Below, piece by piece: positions 1-11,336 of a stretch of DNA of 64,000 nucleotides. Position 1 is the stretch's first letter, and the number at the start of each line of letters is the position of its first letter. Origin of the DNA: Begonia masoniana (lineage: Eukaryota > Streptophyta > Magnoliopsida > Cucurbitales > Begoniaceae); NCBI GenBank assembly GCA_022432975.1, contig CM039514.1:12074810-12138809 (forward strand). Direction: 5' to 3'. Position numbers and translations under genes: made by a program. A model generated the notes under the pieces. The model saw only the letters and a program-made list of their open reading frames with translations, had not been told where the DNA came from and searched no databases.

Positions 1-223
1 ACGTTCACTTATGGTGATGGCGTCCCAGTCTAGTCTTTTCTCTCTCCTCGCTTTCTCTCTCTAAAACGTTGCAATCACCCGCAGAAGGAAAGGAATGTCG
101 GCCTGAGAATCTCTATTCTCTCTCTAAAATTTCATAACTTGACTTGGACCATCTTCCTTACTCGTTTGTTATCCACCATACATACGGAGATTGCTTGGCT
201 CCGGTTCTGATAAGGGGCGAAAA
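1..223 (+). promoter_or_regulatory. 5' region and leader of the ABHD17-like gene, with a tiny upstream ORF
   Basis: This is the sequence before the ATG at 224. It is rich in CT runs, as plant leaders often are. A four-codon reading frame (ATG at 95-97, stop at 104-106, coding M-S-A) lies upstream of the main start. If transcription begins before 95, this mini-uORF would be read first. No convincing TATA box is visible, and the true transcription start may lie outside the window. Confidence 0.45.
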
Positions 224-2740
224 ATGGGTGGGGTTACCTCGTCAATGGCGGCTAAGCTCGCCTTCTTCCCCCCTAATCCACCCTCTTATAATCTCGTCAC
301 TGACGAGCTCACTGGACTCTTCCTCCTCAGCCTCTTTCCCCATCGCGAAAACGTTGAAATTCTTAAGCTCTCCACTCGCAAAGGCACTGAGATTGTTGCC
401 GTCTATATTCGTCACCCTATGGCTACATCTACTCTGCTTTACTCTCATGGCAACGCTGCGGATCTGGGCCAGATGTATGAGCTTTTTCTCGAATTAAGCA
501 TCCATTTGCGTGTCAATTTAATGGGGTAATCTACTTTTTCTGCTCTCAATTCAGTTTCTCTAATTCATATTGGTTTGTCTGTCGATTTCAGTTTTAGCTC
601 GAATTTCTATATTTCTGCCATTTTCGTTGATTTTTTATTGGGCACTTGAAGTTTTTCATTTTTTTCCCGTCAATTTGTTCAACTACTTTTGGGTATTTTT
701 GGATGTTTTCGCTTGGGTTTTTTAGGGAGACGATCTTCAAAAGTCTGAAGGTGAAATGTGGAAAATAAGCCGGGTTTTTTTATATTGTAGTGGATTTAGT
801 TGGAATTATTGTATGATCTATCTTGCATCTGCATCTACTATAAATTATTTTTTTAACTGATAAATAACTCAAGTTCATGAAGATCACGAGCCAAATGTTG
901 GATCCGTCGGCCTACTTGATGATTTTTTCTTCCTGCCATCAGCGTAAGTTCAGGGAGATGATTATGGTGCAGCTTGTGCCAAATTGATTACCACAAGACT
1001 CAGGAGAACTTGCGTTATAAATACTATCATGAAAAGATCTAGTTTTCCATCTAGAATCTCAAGTTTTCATTCAAATGAAGCTTTATTTAGAGATTGATGT
1101 ACCTTCACCACGAAGTTGAAAAGATAAATCCGTGCACATTTCACGTACTTTACACAAAACAATACAAAAATGATTCATAGTTATAATTGACGACAGCCGA
1201 GAAAATCGATTCCTGATGCATAGAATTGTTATCTGCAGGTATGATTATTCTGGGTATGGTCACTCATCTGGAAAGGTCAGTTACAGAGTCAAACGTTTTA
1301 CAAATGTTTTCAAAATGAAGAGTTCAAAGTAAAATCTAAGAACAGATCTCGGTTGTCTTTCGATGCAGCCAACTGAGCAGAATACATATGCAGATATCGA
1401 AGCTGCATACAAATGTCTTGAAGAAAACTATGGTGCTAAGCAAGAGGATATCATCCTGTACGGTCAATCGGTTGGGAGTGGTCCGACTTTGGATCTTGCT
1501 GCTCGGATGCCGTTGTTGAAAGCTGTCGTTCTTCACAGTCCAATACTTTCCGGTTTGAGAGTCATGTATCCTGTTAAGCATACATATTGGTTTGACATTT
1601 ATAAGGTCAATTGTTTTATCTTTACCCCTTCTTTTTCTTTATGTTTGCTCTATCATAAGATGCTGAATTTTGTTGGTTTATTGGCAGAATATCGACAAGA
1701 TTCCTATGGTTAATTGCCCCATCCTCATAATTCACGTAAGAAAAATCCTTTTCGTATTTCTGTTCGATCGGTATTTTTTGTGACAATTTATTTTTTGTAT
1801 TTCGATGAATAGATATTGTCCTAGTTTCGATTAGTATATGATAACCAAGAAGTGAAATGCAGTAAGACAAACTCCATTAGACGCCAATCAAGCTCACACT
1901 CCAATAAGCTTTTTCATATATTTGTATCCACTTTTAAGATAATTGTCTTGTTTAAACTTCTACTTTTCTTTTGTAAATTTGCCTTGGCATGACAAATTTT
2001 GAGATGATTTTCCTCTCATTTTTCTCCATTTTTAATCGATAAAGCAAAAAAACTTCACGTCACGATCTTGCTTGCGCTAGAGGCACGTACCATCAATAGG
2101 CTGTGAGAAATCTTGTGTATAACCATTGCTCCTGTGATCATGTTTGGTTTTTTATGTTTCATAAATATTGTGAGGTTTTAGTTCATCTATGAAGAAGGAT
2201 TTAAAGAGGTTTTAACTTGGCATGAATTTATCCTGCTTCCGGATATTAATTTTGCAGGGAACTGCCGACAATGTAGTCGATTGGTCGCATGGAAAACAAC
2301 TTTGGGAGCTTTGTAAAGAGAAATTTGAACCACTATGGCTGAAAGGAGGAAACCACTGCAATTTAGAGCTATATCCAGAATATATAAAGCATCTCAAGAA
2401 GTTCATATTTACTGTTGAAAAGTCCCCTTCCCTCGCATACGGTTCTAGAAAGAGCACAGACCAGCTCGAGAATCCTCGAAAAAGTACTGACTTTTTCGAA
2501 CTTTCGAGGAAGAGCATGGACAGGAGAGAGAAGCCGAGGCAAAGCACGGATAGGCCTGAAAAACTCAAGAATCTCTCCAGCAATACTGATAGGCTAGAAA
2601 AATTAAAATTTTCCTTTGAGCACATAGAGAGATCGCGTAGGAGCGTGGACAGACACGAAAAACCGAGAAAAAGCATCGATTACCAGGTGGAAAGAGCGCG
2701 AAAAAGTGTAGATCGAGTCGACAGAATACAAAACGGGTAA
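224..2740 (+). CDS. ABHD17-type alpha/beta hydrolase (plant family), 5 exons, 368 aa
   Basis: Exons joined by GT-AG sites with matching phases are 224-525, 1239-1275, 1369-1605, 1688-1735 and 2258-2740, giving 368 residues, the usual length for the plant family. The product starts [11 protein letters not shown]; Gly2 is a likely N-myristoylation site, so membrane association is expected. The fold shows the nucleophile elbow GQSVGSG (Ser147), the acid in GTADNVVD (Asp212) and the histidine in GGNHCNLE (His241), a complete serine-hydrolase triad. Animal ABHD17 proteins remove palmitate from membrane proteins; the substrate in plants is not shown here. The C-terminal third (about residues 250-368) is a low-complexity tail with repeated R-K-S-x-D/R motifs that look like basophilic kinase sites. 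The start is the first ATG in frame with exon 1. It converges with the dehydrogenase gene, whose stop lies 558 bp away. Confidence 0.95.
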
Positions 2741-3298
2741 CATCTTCTTAGTACAAAATATGTAATTCAGGATCTGGTTTTTCATTTCAGGAAAATCTCA
2801 TGGCTTTACTTTTGTGATTATGATTTTTTCGCTGTGTAGTTTCTGGTTTGTGACAGTTTTATTTGTAACTATTGCCAGAAAGGAGAAATGGCTTGGCTTC
2901 ATTTCTTTTCCTTAAATTATCATCTTTGGTTTCATATGATTTTCTTACTGAAAAAATTTGGTTTTTCGTGGCCGGAGATTCGGATATAATCGCGTGTTTA
3001 CAACATATAAACCGAGTTTGCCTATAAAGTGACCGAATGGAAGAACTTAAAACTCAGTAAATATCAAAATTAGGCAAAAGAACTCACTCTGACGGTCATC
3101 TTCAGCTGCATCAAATGAAAATGGCTAAAGCATTCTGGCCTTGTTAACACGGAACATCCAATCTACCGCTACATCGTGTTAGCGTGATGGTTTTTTCTTT
3201 TAGAATCTACATTTTACGAAGAAGAAAACAAAACATTATCAAACTATACGTGAAATATGCAAAAGCTTTATCATCGGCAAATGAAAGAGTAAGAAGCA
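2741..3298. other. Convergent intergenic region
   Basis: The 558 bases between the stops of the two convergent genes should hold both 3' UTRs. The sequence is AT-rich and no further coding region is visible. Confidence 0.6.
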
Positions 3299-5943
3299 TT
3301 ATTGGGCTGATCCATCTACGACCGAGCATTTGGGTTTGCACTCGCTATATTCAACGATGGCAGAAGGAGGAAGCTGACTGGAGCAGATCTCGTGAACTGT
3401 TGCAAAGAGAGGAAACAGCTCTAGCCATCCTCGATGGGTTAAAACCTCGTAAACCTCTCGTGCTGTCGAGACACCCTTCAAAATGGTGCACAGAGAAGAG
3501 CTTAGCTTTAAAAAAACCTTTACAAAAAGAGAAAAGTTTGAAGCAATATTTGTTGATGAAAGGGAAGAAGATGAAACCCACCTGCAATTTTTGACCTTGC
3601 AGCATTTCTGCTTCAAGCTCATCAAAAGATCTGCAGAAGTTAAACAGAAACCTCTCTTCAAATTCTACGCAGATGAATAATATTTCGACCGTCAGCAATT
3701 TAGATATATCCGTCAATTTATTTATAAAATTCAATACATGAATACCATATTTTCTATTCAATGATTCAATGAGGTGTTTTGACATGATTTCTAACCCCTC
3801 TAGTGATTTCTAACTTGATTTCATATTCTATCGCGATATCGACAGAGTTCAAAATCCGAAGAGAAAATTAACAAAAATCAAAATCAGGTTAGAAATCATC
3901 TTAGAACACCTTTAAATGAAAAACCTAGTATACTAGTGCTGGATTTAATGGATAAGATAGAAATTAAGCTCTGATTTGTAGCGTTAAGTTTAAATTGTAC
4001 TTCACCATATTTTTAAAAATTGCTGAAGAGAAAACAGGATCAATCTGAACAACAAAACAGTTTCCAGAAATAGTTTTTTGAAATCGCAATTCGATTCTTT
4101 GCTTTTAGATATAGAGAAAAAGTTTTAAATATATAACACTACCAATACTAGCCTAACCTTTTTCCTCCATTTTTTGCAAAAGCCTCTGCAACTTTCCTGT
4201 TTCTTCCTCCCACTAACACATTCAAAATTTCTCAATGAAGAGAAAAATCATAAACAAAATAACCCAAAAAAAAAAAAACAAGATCAATCAGTATTCTTAC
4301 AGCACGTCGTGATGAGATCGGCGACACCACAGCTCTCAAAGAACGTGCTATCCTTGACAGACGAAAACAGCAACTTGGAAAGAATTCTCATTTCTCTCAG
4401 ACCGATTCTCATTATAGCAGCCTAGCCGGACATATCCGTGTCAAAGATTTAAAAGAAAAGATAATTTCAATTCATCTTCTAATTTTTTTTGTCATTACCT
4501 TAGTGTTATTTCCCATCTCCAAACCATCAACAAAACCTGTTCCATAAGCAACTTATTGTTTTTATTCCTAATTCGAATCAAGAGTGTAAGACATTCAGAG
4601 ACTTTTCATATTACCTGCAGCCAAGGCCACAACATTTTTCAGGGTCCCACATAGTTCAACTCCTTCAACATCTTGAACCTACAATACATCACAAACATAT
4701 ATTTCCGCTCGGCAATTTGAGTTAATGTCACAAATATAATCCAGCCAAGATACAACTTCATTAAACTTAATGTAATAACTTTGACAATTAACTCACAGCT
4801 GTGACTACAAAATATGGAGTACTGAACAACTGGACCCATTTCTCAGCAGTCTCTCTTTTTTCTTTGTATCCCACAGTTGCTTCGCTAAATTTTTCAACTG
4901 CAATCTGCATAATCGGTTGACGTATTTTAGAGAAAGTCGATATAAAAGTTGAAAAAATTATGAAGTTTGAAATTTTAACCTCATTAGCTATGTTAGCACC
5001 CATCAGGACACAACAATTGACTCCTAGTTGTTGAGATATGAGATTGGATATCATGCATGGTCCTTCCATCTTAACCTCCATTCCTTTGATGAGGGAAATG
5101 GCTTCCACGTCTCCCTTTATCTTCCCGACCAGCCTCTTGCATATTCCTTCCATGAATTGATGCGGAGTTACAAAAACCAGCATATTCGCATCCTTTACTG
5201 CAGAATTCGACCCGTTTTCATCGCAAAATCTTAATTCGATCGAACATAAGTTCAAAAAGTAAATACGAGAGAAAAGAGCAACATCATTGTTTGACTCTCG
5301 TTGGTACCTGCATTTTCGAGGTCAGGATCTGCAATCACATTCTTGCCTAGCTTTATACCAGGGAGATATTTTACATTTTCCTATCAATAAAAATGAAAGT
5401 ATTCATACATGGCCTTGAAGAATTAGCCGTGGAAATGGAAATTTACAGGGTAACTTGTAGATCTTTACATTGGTTAGATTAATGGAGTCTGTGAGCTTTT
5501 CACCACTTGGCAACGTTTCTTCAAACACCCACATCCGAACCTCATCTGATATTTCAATTAAAAAAATAACTACTATGTTCACAAATAGGACTAAACAGCA
5601 ACCAACAACGACCAAATCTAGGTAGCTTCACAAACGAAGCCAAGACAATCAGACTGCCTAAGTTTCGGTTCTTTCGCCCAGATTGAGCAAAATGCAGAGT
5701 CCAGGGCTCTGTTGAATTAAAGAATGGGGGAGCGGGAGATAACAGAAATTTATTACCATGAAAAGAGCTGAGCCGGAGGGCATTGGAAGCAATGAGCTTG
5801 GCCGCCACACTACCCCAATTCCCACTACCGACGACGGTGACTCTTGATCTCCGAGCAACATCATCGCCGGAGAAGTCGTTCCGGTGAGTTGCTGCAGCCT
5901 CTTCCGCCAGGGAAAGTTCTTGGGCGTCCATAGCAGGAGCCAT
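3299..5943 (-). CDS. GPDHp: NAD-dependent glycerol-3-phosphate dehydrogenase, 11 exons, 388 aa
   Basis: Reading down the minus strand, exons are 5943-5757, 5545-5469, 5380-5308, 5197-4980, 4904-4797, 4678-4615, 4536-4499, 4421-4301, 4212-4158, 3630-3582 and 3475-3299. All junctions are GT-AG, phases match, and the frame is open for 388 residues. The enzyme interconverts dihydroxyacetone phosphate and glycerol-3-phosphate with NAD(H), feeding glycerolipid synthesis. The Rossmann motif GSGNWG (Gly39, Gly41, Gly44) binds [11 protein letters not shown] and LIKGMEV follow, then GANIANE, and the catalytic lysine lies in [13 protein letters not shown] (Lys235). The helical C-terminal domain contains GVADLITTC and [13 protein letters not shown]. 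It closely resembles what I recall of Arabidopsis At5g40610. MAPAMDAQ at 5943 is the first in-frame ATG. The frame is open further upstream but has no ATG there, so a plastid transit peptide is not evident. Confidence 0.95.
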
Positions 5944-6048
5944 GAAGAGAGAGGAAGAGGCAGAATGTGGGAGGAAAAGAAGAGGAGAAAGACGAGTGGT
6001 AGAGAGAGAAATAAGGAAGGAGGAGAGAGAAAAGGGGAAGGAAGAAGG

Positions 6049-6056
6049 AATATAAG
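6049..6056 (-). promoter_or_regulatory. Possible TATA box of the glycerol-3-phosphate dehydrogenase gene
   Basis: The minus strand reads CTTATATT about 105 bases upstream of the ATG at 5943, in a pyrimidine-rich leader. It is a weak match. If used, it supports the short protein start. Confidence 0.3.
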
Positions 6057-7130
6057 AAGCAGAAGGAGAGAAGGGTTGAGGTGGGCGGAGTTGCCATACA
6101 CGTTTCGTCAGAAACAACGACCATCTGCAAATCATCTTAAAATCTGGGCGATCCACTCTATGCTTTATCCACAACCACTTTCAAGCATAAAAAGTTCCAA
6201 CTTTTTTGCCAAAGTTAACAACTTTATCATCTCACGTTCATACCCAGTCGGACCCTGGTCGGACCATCACGACCAACCATCAACGTTAGCACATTTGGGT
6301 TTGCCTGCTGAATCCATAGGCAATTCGACACGTTCTAGCAACAAGAGTTGAAGCGACAATTCAATGCATAAAAAAATAATACTGCTAAGTTTGTCTTCTA
6401 ATTATCTCGTAACCGACGCGTGACTTATACGTCACTTGTTAATTGATTTAATAATTATGATAAATTATAAATAATTAAAATAAAACGTTAATTATATCTA
6501 TTAACAAATTACATGTTAAAAAATAAGATTAAAACATAAAATTATAAGGTAAATTTAAAACAAGAGTAGATTTATTCGAGAGAAAATCTAACAATTACAT
6601 CCAATCACAAAATACACGAAAGTTGCCTCTTTTTCACGGGGATTTCCCCATCACAAAGATGTATAGAGGAACATAACAAACTTCATATATTCATTTTCCA
6701 CTCAATCCAGAAACAAGATCGGACGTTATTCCAGTTTGTCTCCATTTTTGTGAAACTAAACCTCAAGCAAGACAGTTGATAAGTCATCGAAGGGTTTGTG
6801 TGAAAAAAGGAAATGTCTAAATGACTCATTTGAAACTTTTTCACAGTAAATATCTATAAGAGAATAACACGAGAATCCGCAGTGAAAAAATAAGGAGATC
6901 TTTTTATATAGAAATATCAGTTGAAAAAATTATAGGAAAATTCCTTGATCACCCGGTAACAATGTGGAGAAGAACTCAATCGGAAGGGAGTTTCCATAAT
7001 ATGTGAACATTAAGCGCTATTGAAGATGGTGGAATTGTAGGGGTTCCGGCATGTTGGTAACATTAAATGTGTGAATAAGTTGAAAATAGAGCTTGAGCAA
7101 ATCAATAATGGCTATAGTTAGATATAACGG
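6057..7130. other. Upstream flank of the dehydrogenase gene, no gene seen
   Basis: The first part is probably promoter of the minus-strand gene. The rest is AT-rich, with no coding signal, RNA gene or clear repeat that I can support. Confidence 0.5.
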
Positions 7131-7286
7131 AGTAATATTATATTTATTCTTTTAAAATACTCAGTATTAAATAATGATTGATGCAATTAATGCAATCAAT
7201 TATTATATTAATTTCATCAATCATTGTTTGACACGTCAACGAGTATTTTAAGAGAGTAGAATAAAAAAGTAAACATAGAATTATTC
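7131..7286. mobile_element. MITE-like element, family M, copy 1
   Basis: The two ends are inverted repeats. The left end reads GTAATATTATATTTATTC with TTTTAAAATACTC inside it. The right end, reverse complemented, gives AATTCTATGTTTACTT and the same TTAAAATACTC block, followed by CAATGATTGATG on both arms. At about 155 bp without coding capacity, this fits a fold-back MITE. Related copies lie at 8926-9098 and 51301-51457. The target duplication is unclear. Confidence 0.6.
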
Positions 7287-8925
7287 TAAATAAATACCTG
7301 TTCTAAACTTTCAATTTTGGTTAGTTACCCTCTAGACAACCTTTGATGATATGCTTCCACTTGGTGACAAGGAAGCACAAAGAAAGTTGGACAAAAAAAT
7401 TGATCTGTAAATTCTACTACTTGGTCGAAAATACTTCAAACTCCAGACAGTATAACTTTTCCAAATGCTTTGAAATTTTAACAAATTCTTAATTGATGTG
7501 TGGAAAAATTACTCTTAAAATTTCAAGGGTTAACTCGTTGGGGAACGAAAATTATGTTTACAATGCTGGAGGTCGCTGGATCTTGAATTACTGCTGTGGC
7601 CGAGAACAAAACATCAACTTTGGAGAGACATAACTCTCTCTTGTGAAACCGAATGGATACAATTCTTTTGGCAGGTTAAAGCTGTATGTGTGAGGGTGAT
7701 TGTGTTAAAAAATGAGCGGTTAAATCAATGGGGATGAAAAAATATGGCGGTTGGGATGTTGGTCGGTCTAGAAAGTGTTAAGGTTGCACTTTCTTGGTAT
7801 TTGGCTTTCTTTGAGGATGAACTCTCTAACTTGCTATGGTGAGAGCTTGATACACCCTTGCTGGATGTTCTACCTTCAGAGGAGAAATAGAGAAGAAATG
7901 CAATAATAATGGAATCCATGATACTCACAAATATGGAAACCAAAACAACACACTCAATCGGATATTACTCACCGAAGAAGGCAGTCACTTAAAGATTGGA
8001 AGCTCAAGCATTTCGAAGAAGAATTTTTAGTTTTTTCATTCAACATTTTTCTGCTGATTACAAGCCTTAGGGAGGGTATAAATAAAGCCTATAAGAGAAT
8101 TAGAGTTTCCACCCATAGTTCTTACAAAAACAAGTAAAGATTCAAAAGGAAGAAAATGTAGGAAAAAGAATGCTAGGCAAAATGAGAAAATTAATTACTT
8201 TATGGTCTTCTTTTAACCAAAGATGGACCCCACTAGCATAATGTTCAGCAAAAATTAAAAAAAGTTACCAACATAAGCTAAAATTAAAGTGCTAACATCT
8301 TTTAGAAAAGATGAGGTTGAACTCGGATTTGCCTTAGTCTCGGACTTCCTTGTGAGAAAATGCCTCTTTGTAATTGGACTAGTTAGCCAAGCAAACAGTG
8401 TCCAAATTCCACAATTCAACCCATTCTAGAAACCTTGAGATGACAACTACAATCTTCATGAAGCTCACTTTTCCAAAACGAATAAGTAAGGCTGACAACT
8501 ATTACAAATACTCTTTGGATGTCAGGGTGTAGGTAGATTTTGGGAAAATTAAATAATCTTTCAATGTGTGCTTGATCTTCCATTTATGCCTCACTTTGAA
8601 AAATGTCATAACGTAAGTGGATGCTGTGTTGAAAAATTTGATATTCTTAAAGTATGTTCCTCCATAAAAACCTACAAAATAGACACTTGAATAATAGTTA
8701 GAAAATTTATTGGCTCGGAATCTTGGAATCAATTTCTGTGGCACATCATATGATGTAGATGTTGGAGTAATCCACTTTCCTTTCAAGTGGTCCTAGCAAA
8801 TGAAACCATGCATGTTTATTCGAACAAATGACAACTCATTGTGTTTCTTAAATATGTTGTTTTTTTAATGTCCTTAAAGTATCCACGTGTCATTGTGCAT
8901 AAAATTACTATCATTATCTTTTTTA
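7287..8925. other. Intergenic, no gene recognised
   Basis: The composition of 7550-8000 is less AT-rich than its surroundings and carries a short open minus-strand frame (7725-7943), but it matches no family I recognise. It could be a decayed transposon. Nothing else can be supported. Confidence 0.4.
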
Positions 8926-9098
8926 GTAATTATATGTTTCTATCTAAACATACCTGATTATGTTTCAAATAATGATTGATACAATTAATCTAATTATAAA
9001 TAGTTAATTTATTACATTAATTGTACAAACCATTATTTGACATGCCAAAAAATGTATTTAGAGAGTGAAATAAGAGAGTAAACGTAATATTATTCTTA
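8926..9098. mobile_element. MITE-like element, family M, copy 2
   Basis: It shares with copy 1 the central AATAATGATTGATACAATTA arm, its inverted partner before the right end, and the right terminus GAGAGTAAACGTAATATTA. It is more diverged at the left end. There is no coding capacity. Confidence 0.5.
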
Positions 9099-9964
9099 TT
9101 TTTTAGAGACCGAGAGTTTTAAACCCTTTCGAACTCCGGGCTACTAGGAAATGTTATTTACTTTGAATTTTTATTGTAAGAATACGAGAAATAAAACAAA
9201 ATCAACTTTTAAAATTTTTATTTAGATAATTTTAATTTTTTAAAAAAATGGTTTAATAGAATTTAAGTAAGATTTTTTTTTTATTACATCAAGATAAAAA
9301 TGTAAATTTTTTTTTTTTTTTGTAAAACTCAAAGAATGCTTTACCTGAAAACCCAAGTCAAAAAATAAGAAGAAGAAAAGAAAAATCACAATATTATAGC
9401 GATTACAAGACAAAGATTTTGCCTGCCATATCATATTGTCACCTAAATACATAGGTAGAGTGCAAGTGTATCCGACTTGAGTCAAATAGAATTTGTGTGT
9501 TATCGAACTCTAATGCTTTGACTAAAACCTTGTCCGGGTGATTGCAATGAGATTTAATCGTGTGCCTACTATGTTTAAAAATAACAGAAAAATAAAGTAG
9601 TAAAATAAATATTATTAAAATGTCACGATCTCGAACACGTGAACAAAGACATCATGCTTGTTTAAACTCCATCTGTGGCCTCTTCGGAGCCAACAATTTT
9701 TTAGTTTGTGTACAATTTGGCCATGAAATAGTCAAACCCAACTTTATAATTTTGCCATTAAAAAAAGATAAAATTGCTCTCTCTCTCTCTCTCTCTCTCT
9801 CTAACAAAAGGATGGCAAGGCCAGAAATAGATGCATTCTCTAAAACCAAATTAGCACTGGACCCTTTGACCCAAACCGCAAAACATGGTCATCCTCTCCT
9901 CTCTTCCCATGTACTAAACCTAAACTTAGAAATACTCTCTCTCTCTCTCTCTCCTATCTAAACC
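9099..9964. other. Upstream flank of the AGP gene
   Basis: The region is AT-rich with poly-T and poly-A runs (around 9270-9320) and contains two CT microsatellites near its right end. No gene is visible. The last few hundred bases are likely AGP promoter. Confidence 0.4.
9777..9802 (+). repeat. (CT)13 microsatellite
   Basis: Uninterrupted CT dinucleotides. A second CT run lies at about 9935-9953, just before the TATA box. Such pyrimidine patches are common in plant core promoters. Confidence 0.9.
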
Positions 9965-9973
9965 TATATATAA
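9965..9973 (+). promoter_or_regulatory. TATA box of the AGP gene
   Basis: TATATATAA lies about 140 bases upstream of the ATG, directly after a CT-rich patch. Spacing and composition fit a strong plant TATA promoter with a leader of about 110 nt. Confidence 0.7.
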
Positions 9974-10109
9974 TCTCCTCCCCTTCTTCACCCACTTCCT
10001 CATTCTTTGTTGTGCAGTATTTCTCTATCTTTTCTAGAGAAGTACTTGCAATCTAGAATCTCTCTCTCAAAAAACCATAAACACATCAACTTTGAGGAGT
10101 ATCATCAAC

Positions 10110-10496
10110 ATGGCCAGTCAATTTGTGGTTCTTGCTCTCCTCTTTGTCGCCATTGTCGGCGCCGTCGCTCAAGCTCCCTCAACCGCCCCAGTCGCCTCGC
10201 CAAAAAGCTCGCCTTCACCGGTCCCCACTCCCAAGGCCGCCGCCCCATCTGCTTCAACTCCATCCTCCTCCCCGATTTCCGCCACTCCCGCTTCCTCTCC
10301 CGAGACCGATGTCTCCTCCCCTCCAGCCCCCAGCAGCGAGTACATCTCCGACGGCCCTGCAGCTGCCCCCTTCGCTCCCTCATATGCCCCTGCCGACTCT
10401 CCCGTTGAGGCCGAGCCAAAGAGCGCTAGCTCTGCTTTGAAGGTGTCCTCCGCCGTTGCCGGTGTCGCAGCTGTGGCAAGCGTCTTTGCCTTCTAA
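10110..10496 (+). CDS. Classical arabinogalactan protein, 128 aa, GPI-anchored
   Basis: This is a single-exon gene. Residues 1-22 form a signal peptide (MASQFVVLALLFVAIVG..) with probable cleavage after AVAQA. The mature part is Pro/Ala/Ser/Thr-rich with dispersed AP, SP, TP and PAP pairs, the pattern that directs proline hydroxylation and type II arabinogalactan addition. The last 20 or so residues (VSSAVAGVAAVASVFAF) are hydrophobic, as in a GPI-attachment signal. The product should be a heavily glycosylated plasma-membrane or wall proteoglycan. ATG 10110 is the first ATG of the frame. GC content is far above the flanks. The neighbouring ABHD17-like gene suggests an AGP6/AGP11-type (pollen) gene by microsynteny, which is an inference. 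Confidence 0.93.
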   Translation: MASQFVVLALLFVAIVGAVAQAPSTAPVASPKSSPSPVPTPKAAAPSASTPSSSPISATPASSPETDVSSPPAPSSEYISDGPAAAPFAPSYAPADSPVEAEPKSASSALKVSSAVAGVAAVASVFAF

Positions 10497-10992
10497 GCTA
10501 GGTTTATGAACCAAATCAAAGCATTTTATATGTTGCTTGGATCGAGTGTATTGATTTGCTATAAAGAAATATGAATTGAGCCATCTCCCATATTATATTA
10601 TATGAGAGAAGATTATCCTTATCAGATATAATTCTTTAATTGTATTCCCCATCGTGTAAATCTTACATTATAATCTCACTACCCCTAATCCTGTCAATTT
10701 TTTTTTATTTTTTATTTTTTATATATAATAAGATGCTGGTATGTACAACATCGACGTATAAAATATCGAACTATATTTATTATTATTAGCACGATAGGTC
10801 ATATCAATTGCCACATTAACTTTGTGGTTTTATGAATCTTATACGAATTAGTACTAAACCGATAGACAAGCCGGTGTAAACTAAATGATCGACCAAACCT
10901 TCTTCGGGTATGAAAGTTTAAACTAACTATTTGTAAAAGTTTTTTGTGTCGTTTGTTCATTGGTTAAATAATTATAATATATTATAAAAAGT
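10497..10992. other. 3' flank of the AGP gene
   Basis: This is the AGP 3' UTR followed by AT-rich sequence up to the copia element at 10993. No gene is seen. Confidence 0.5.
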
Positions 10993-11312
10993 TATTAATA
11001 TTGGTTCAGAAGAGAAAAAGATACATTAGAGACAGAGAGAATAATGAGTGTGCTCTGAAGGGTCTTTCTCTTGGTGAGCGGCGCCTCTGTATGCGGGTGA
11101 AATGCCGCGAGCGATGCTACGGTATTATGAAATTTTTTTACTTTGTTGATTCTTTAATAAAACTTGCTGCTGGAGTTTTGTGCCGTGGACATAGGACGGT
11201 TTGGTCCGAACCAAGTAAATGTTGCGTCTTGATTTCTTCTTTCATTCTTTTATTTTAATCTTGATATATTTCTTGCGGTTTGTGTGATTGAGTTTTACTT
11301 TAAATCACAACA
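10993..11312 (+). repeat. 5' LTR of copia element A, internally deleted
   Basis: It aligns to 13059-13533 from TATTAATATTG at the start to CACAACA at the end but lacks the segment after the first 20 bases. It is followed by the TTGGTG primer-site position. Confidence 0.8.
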
Positions 11313-11336
11313 ATTGGTGTTGTGAGTGTGGATTTA

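Noticed and set aside
5944..6174. N-terminal extension of the dehydrogenase as a plastid transit peptide
   Set aside because: The frame is open but its only upstream start would be TTG. The first ATG is at 5943, and a TATA-like box lies in between.
5884..6351. 155-aa plus-strand frame over the dehydrogenase promoter
   Set aside because: It is antisense to exon 1 and the purine-rich leader, and has no family resemblance.
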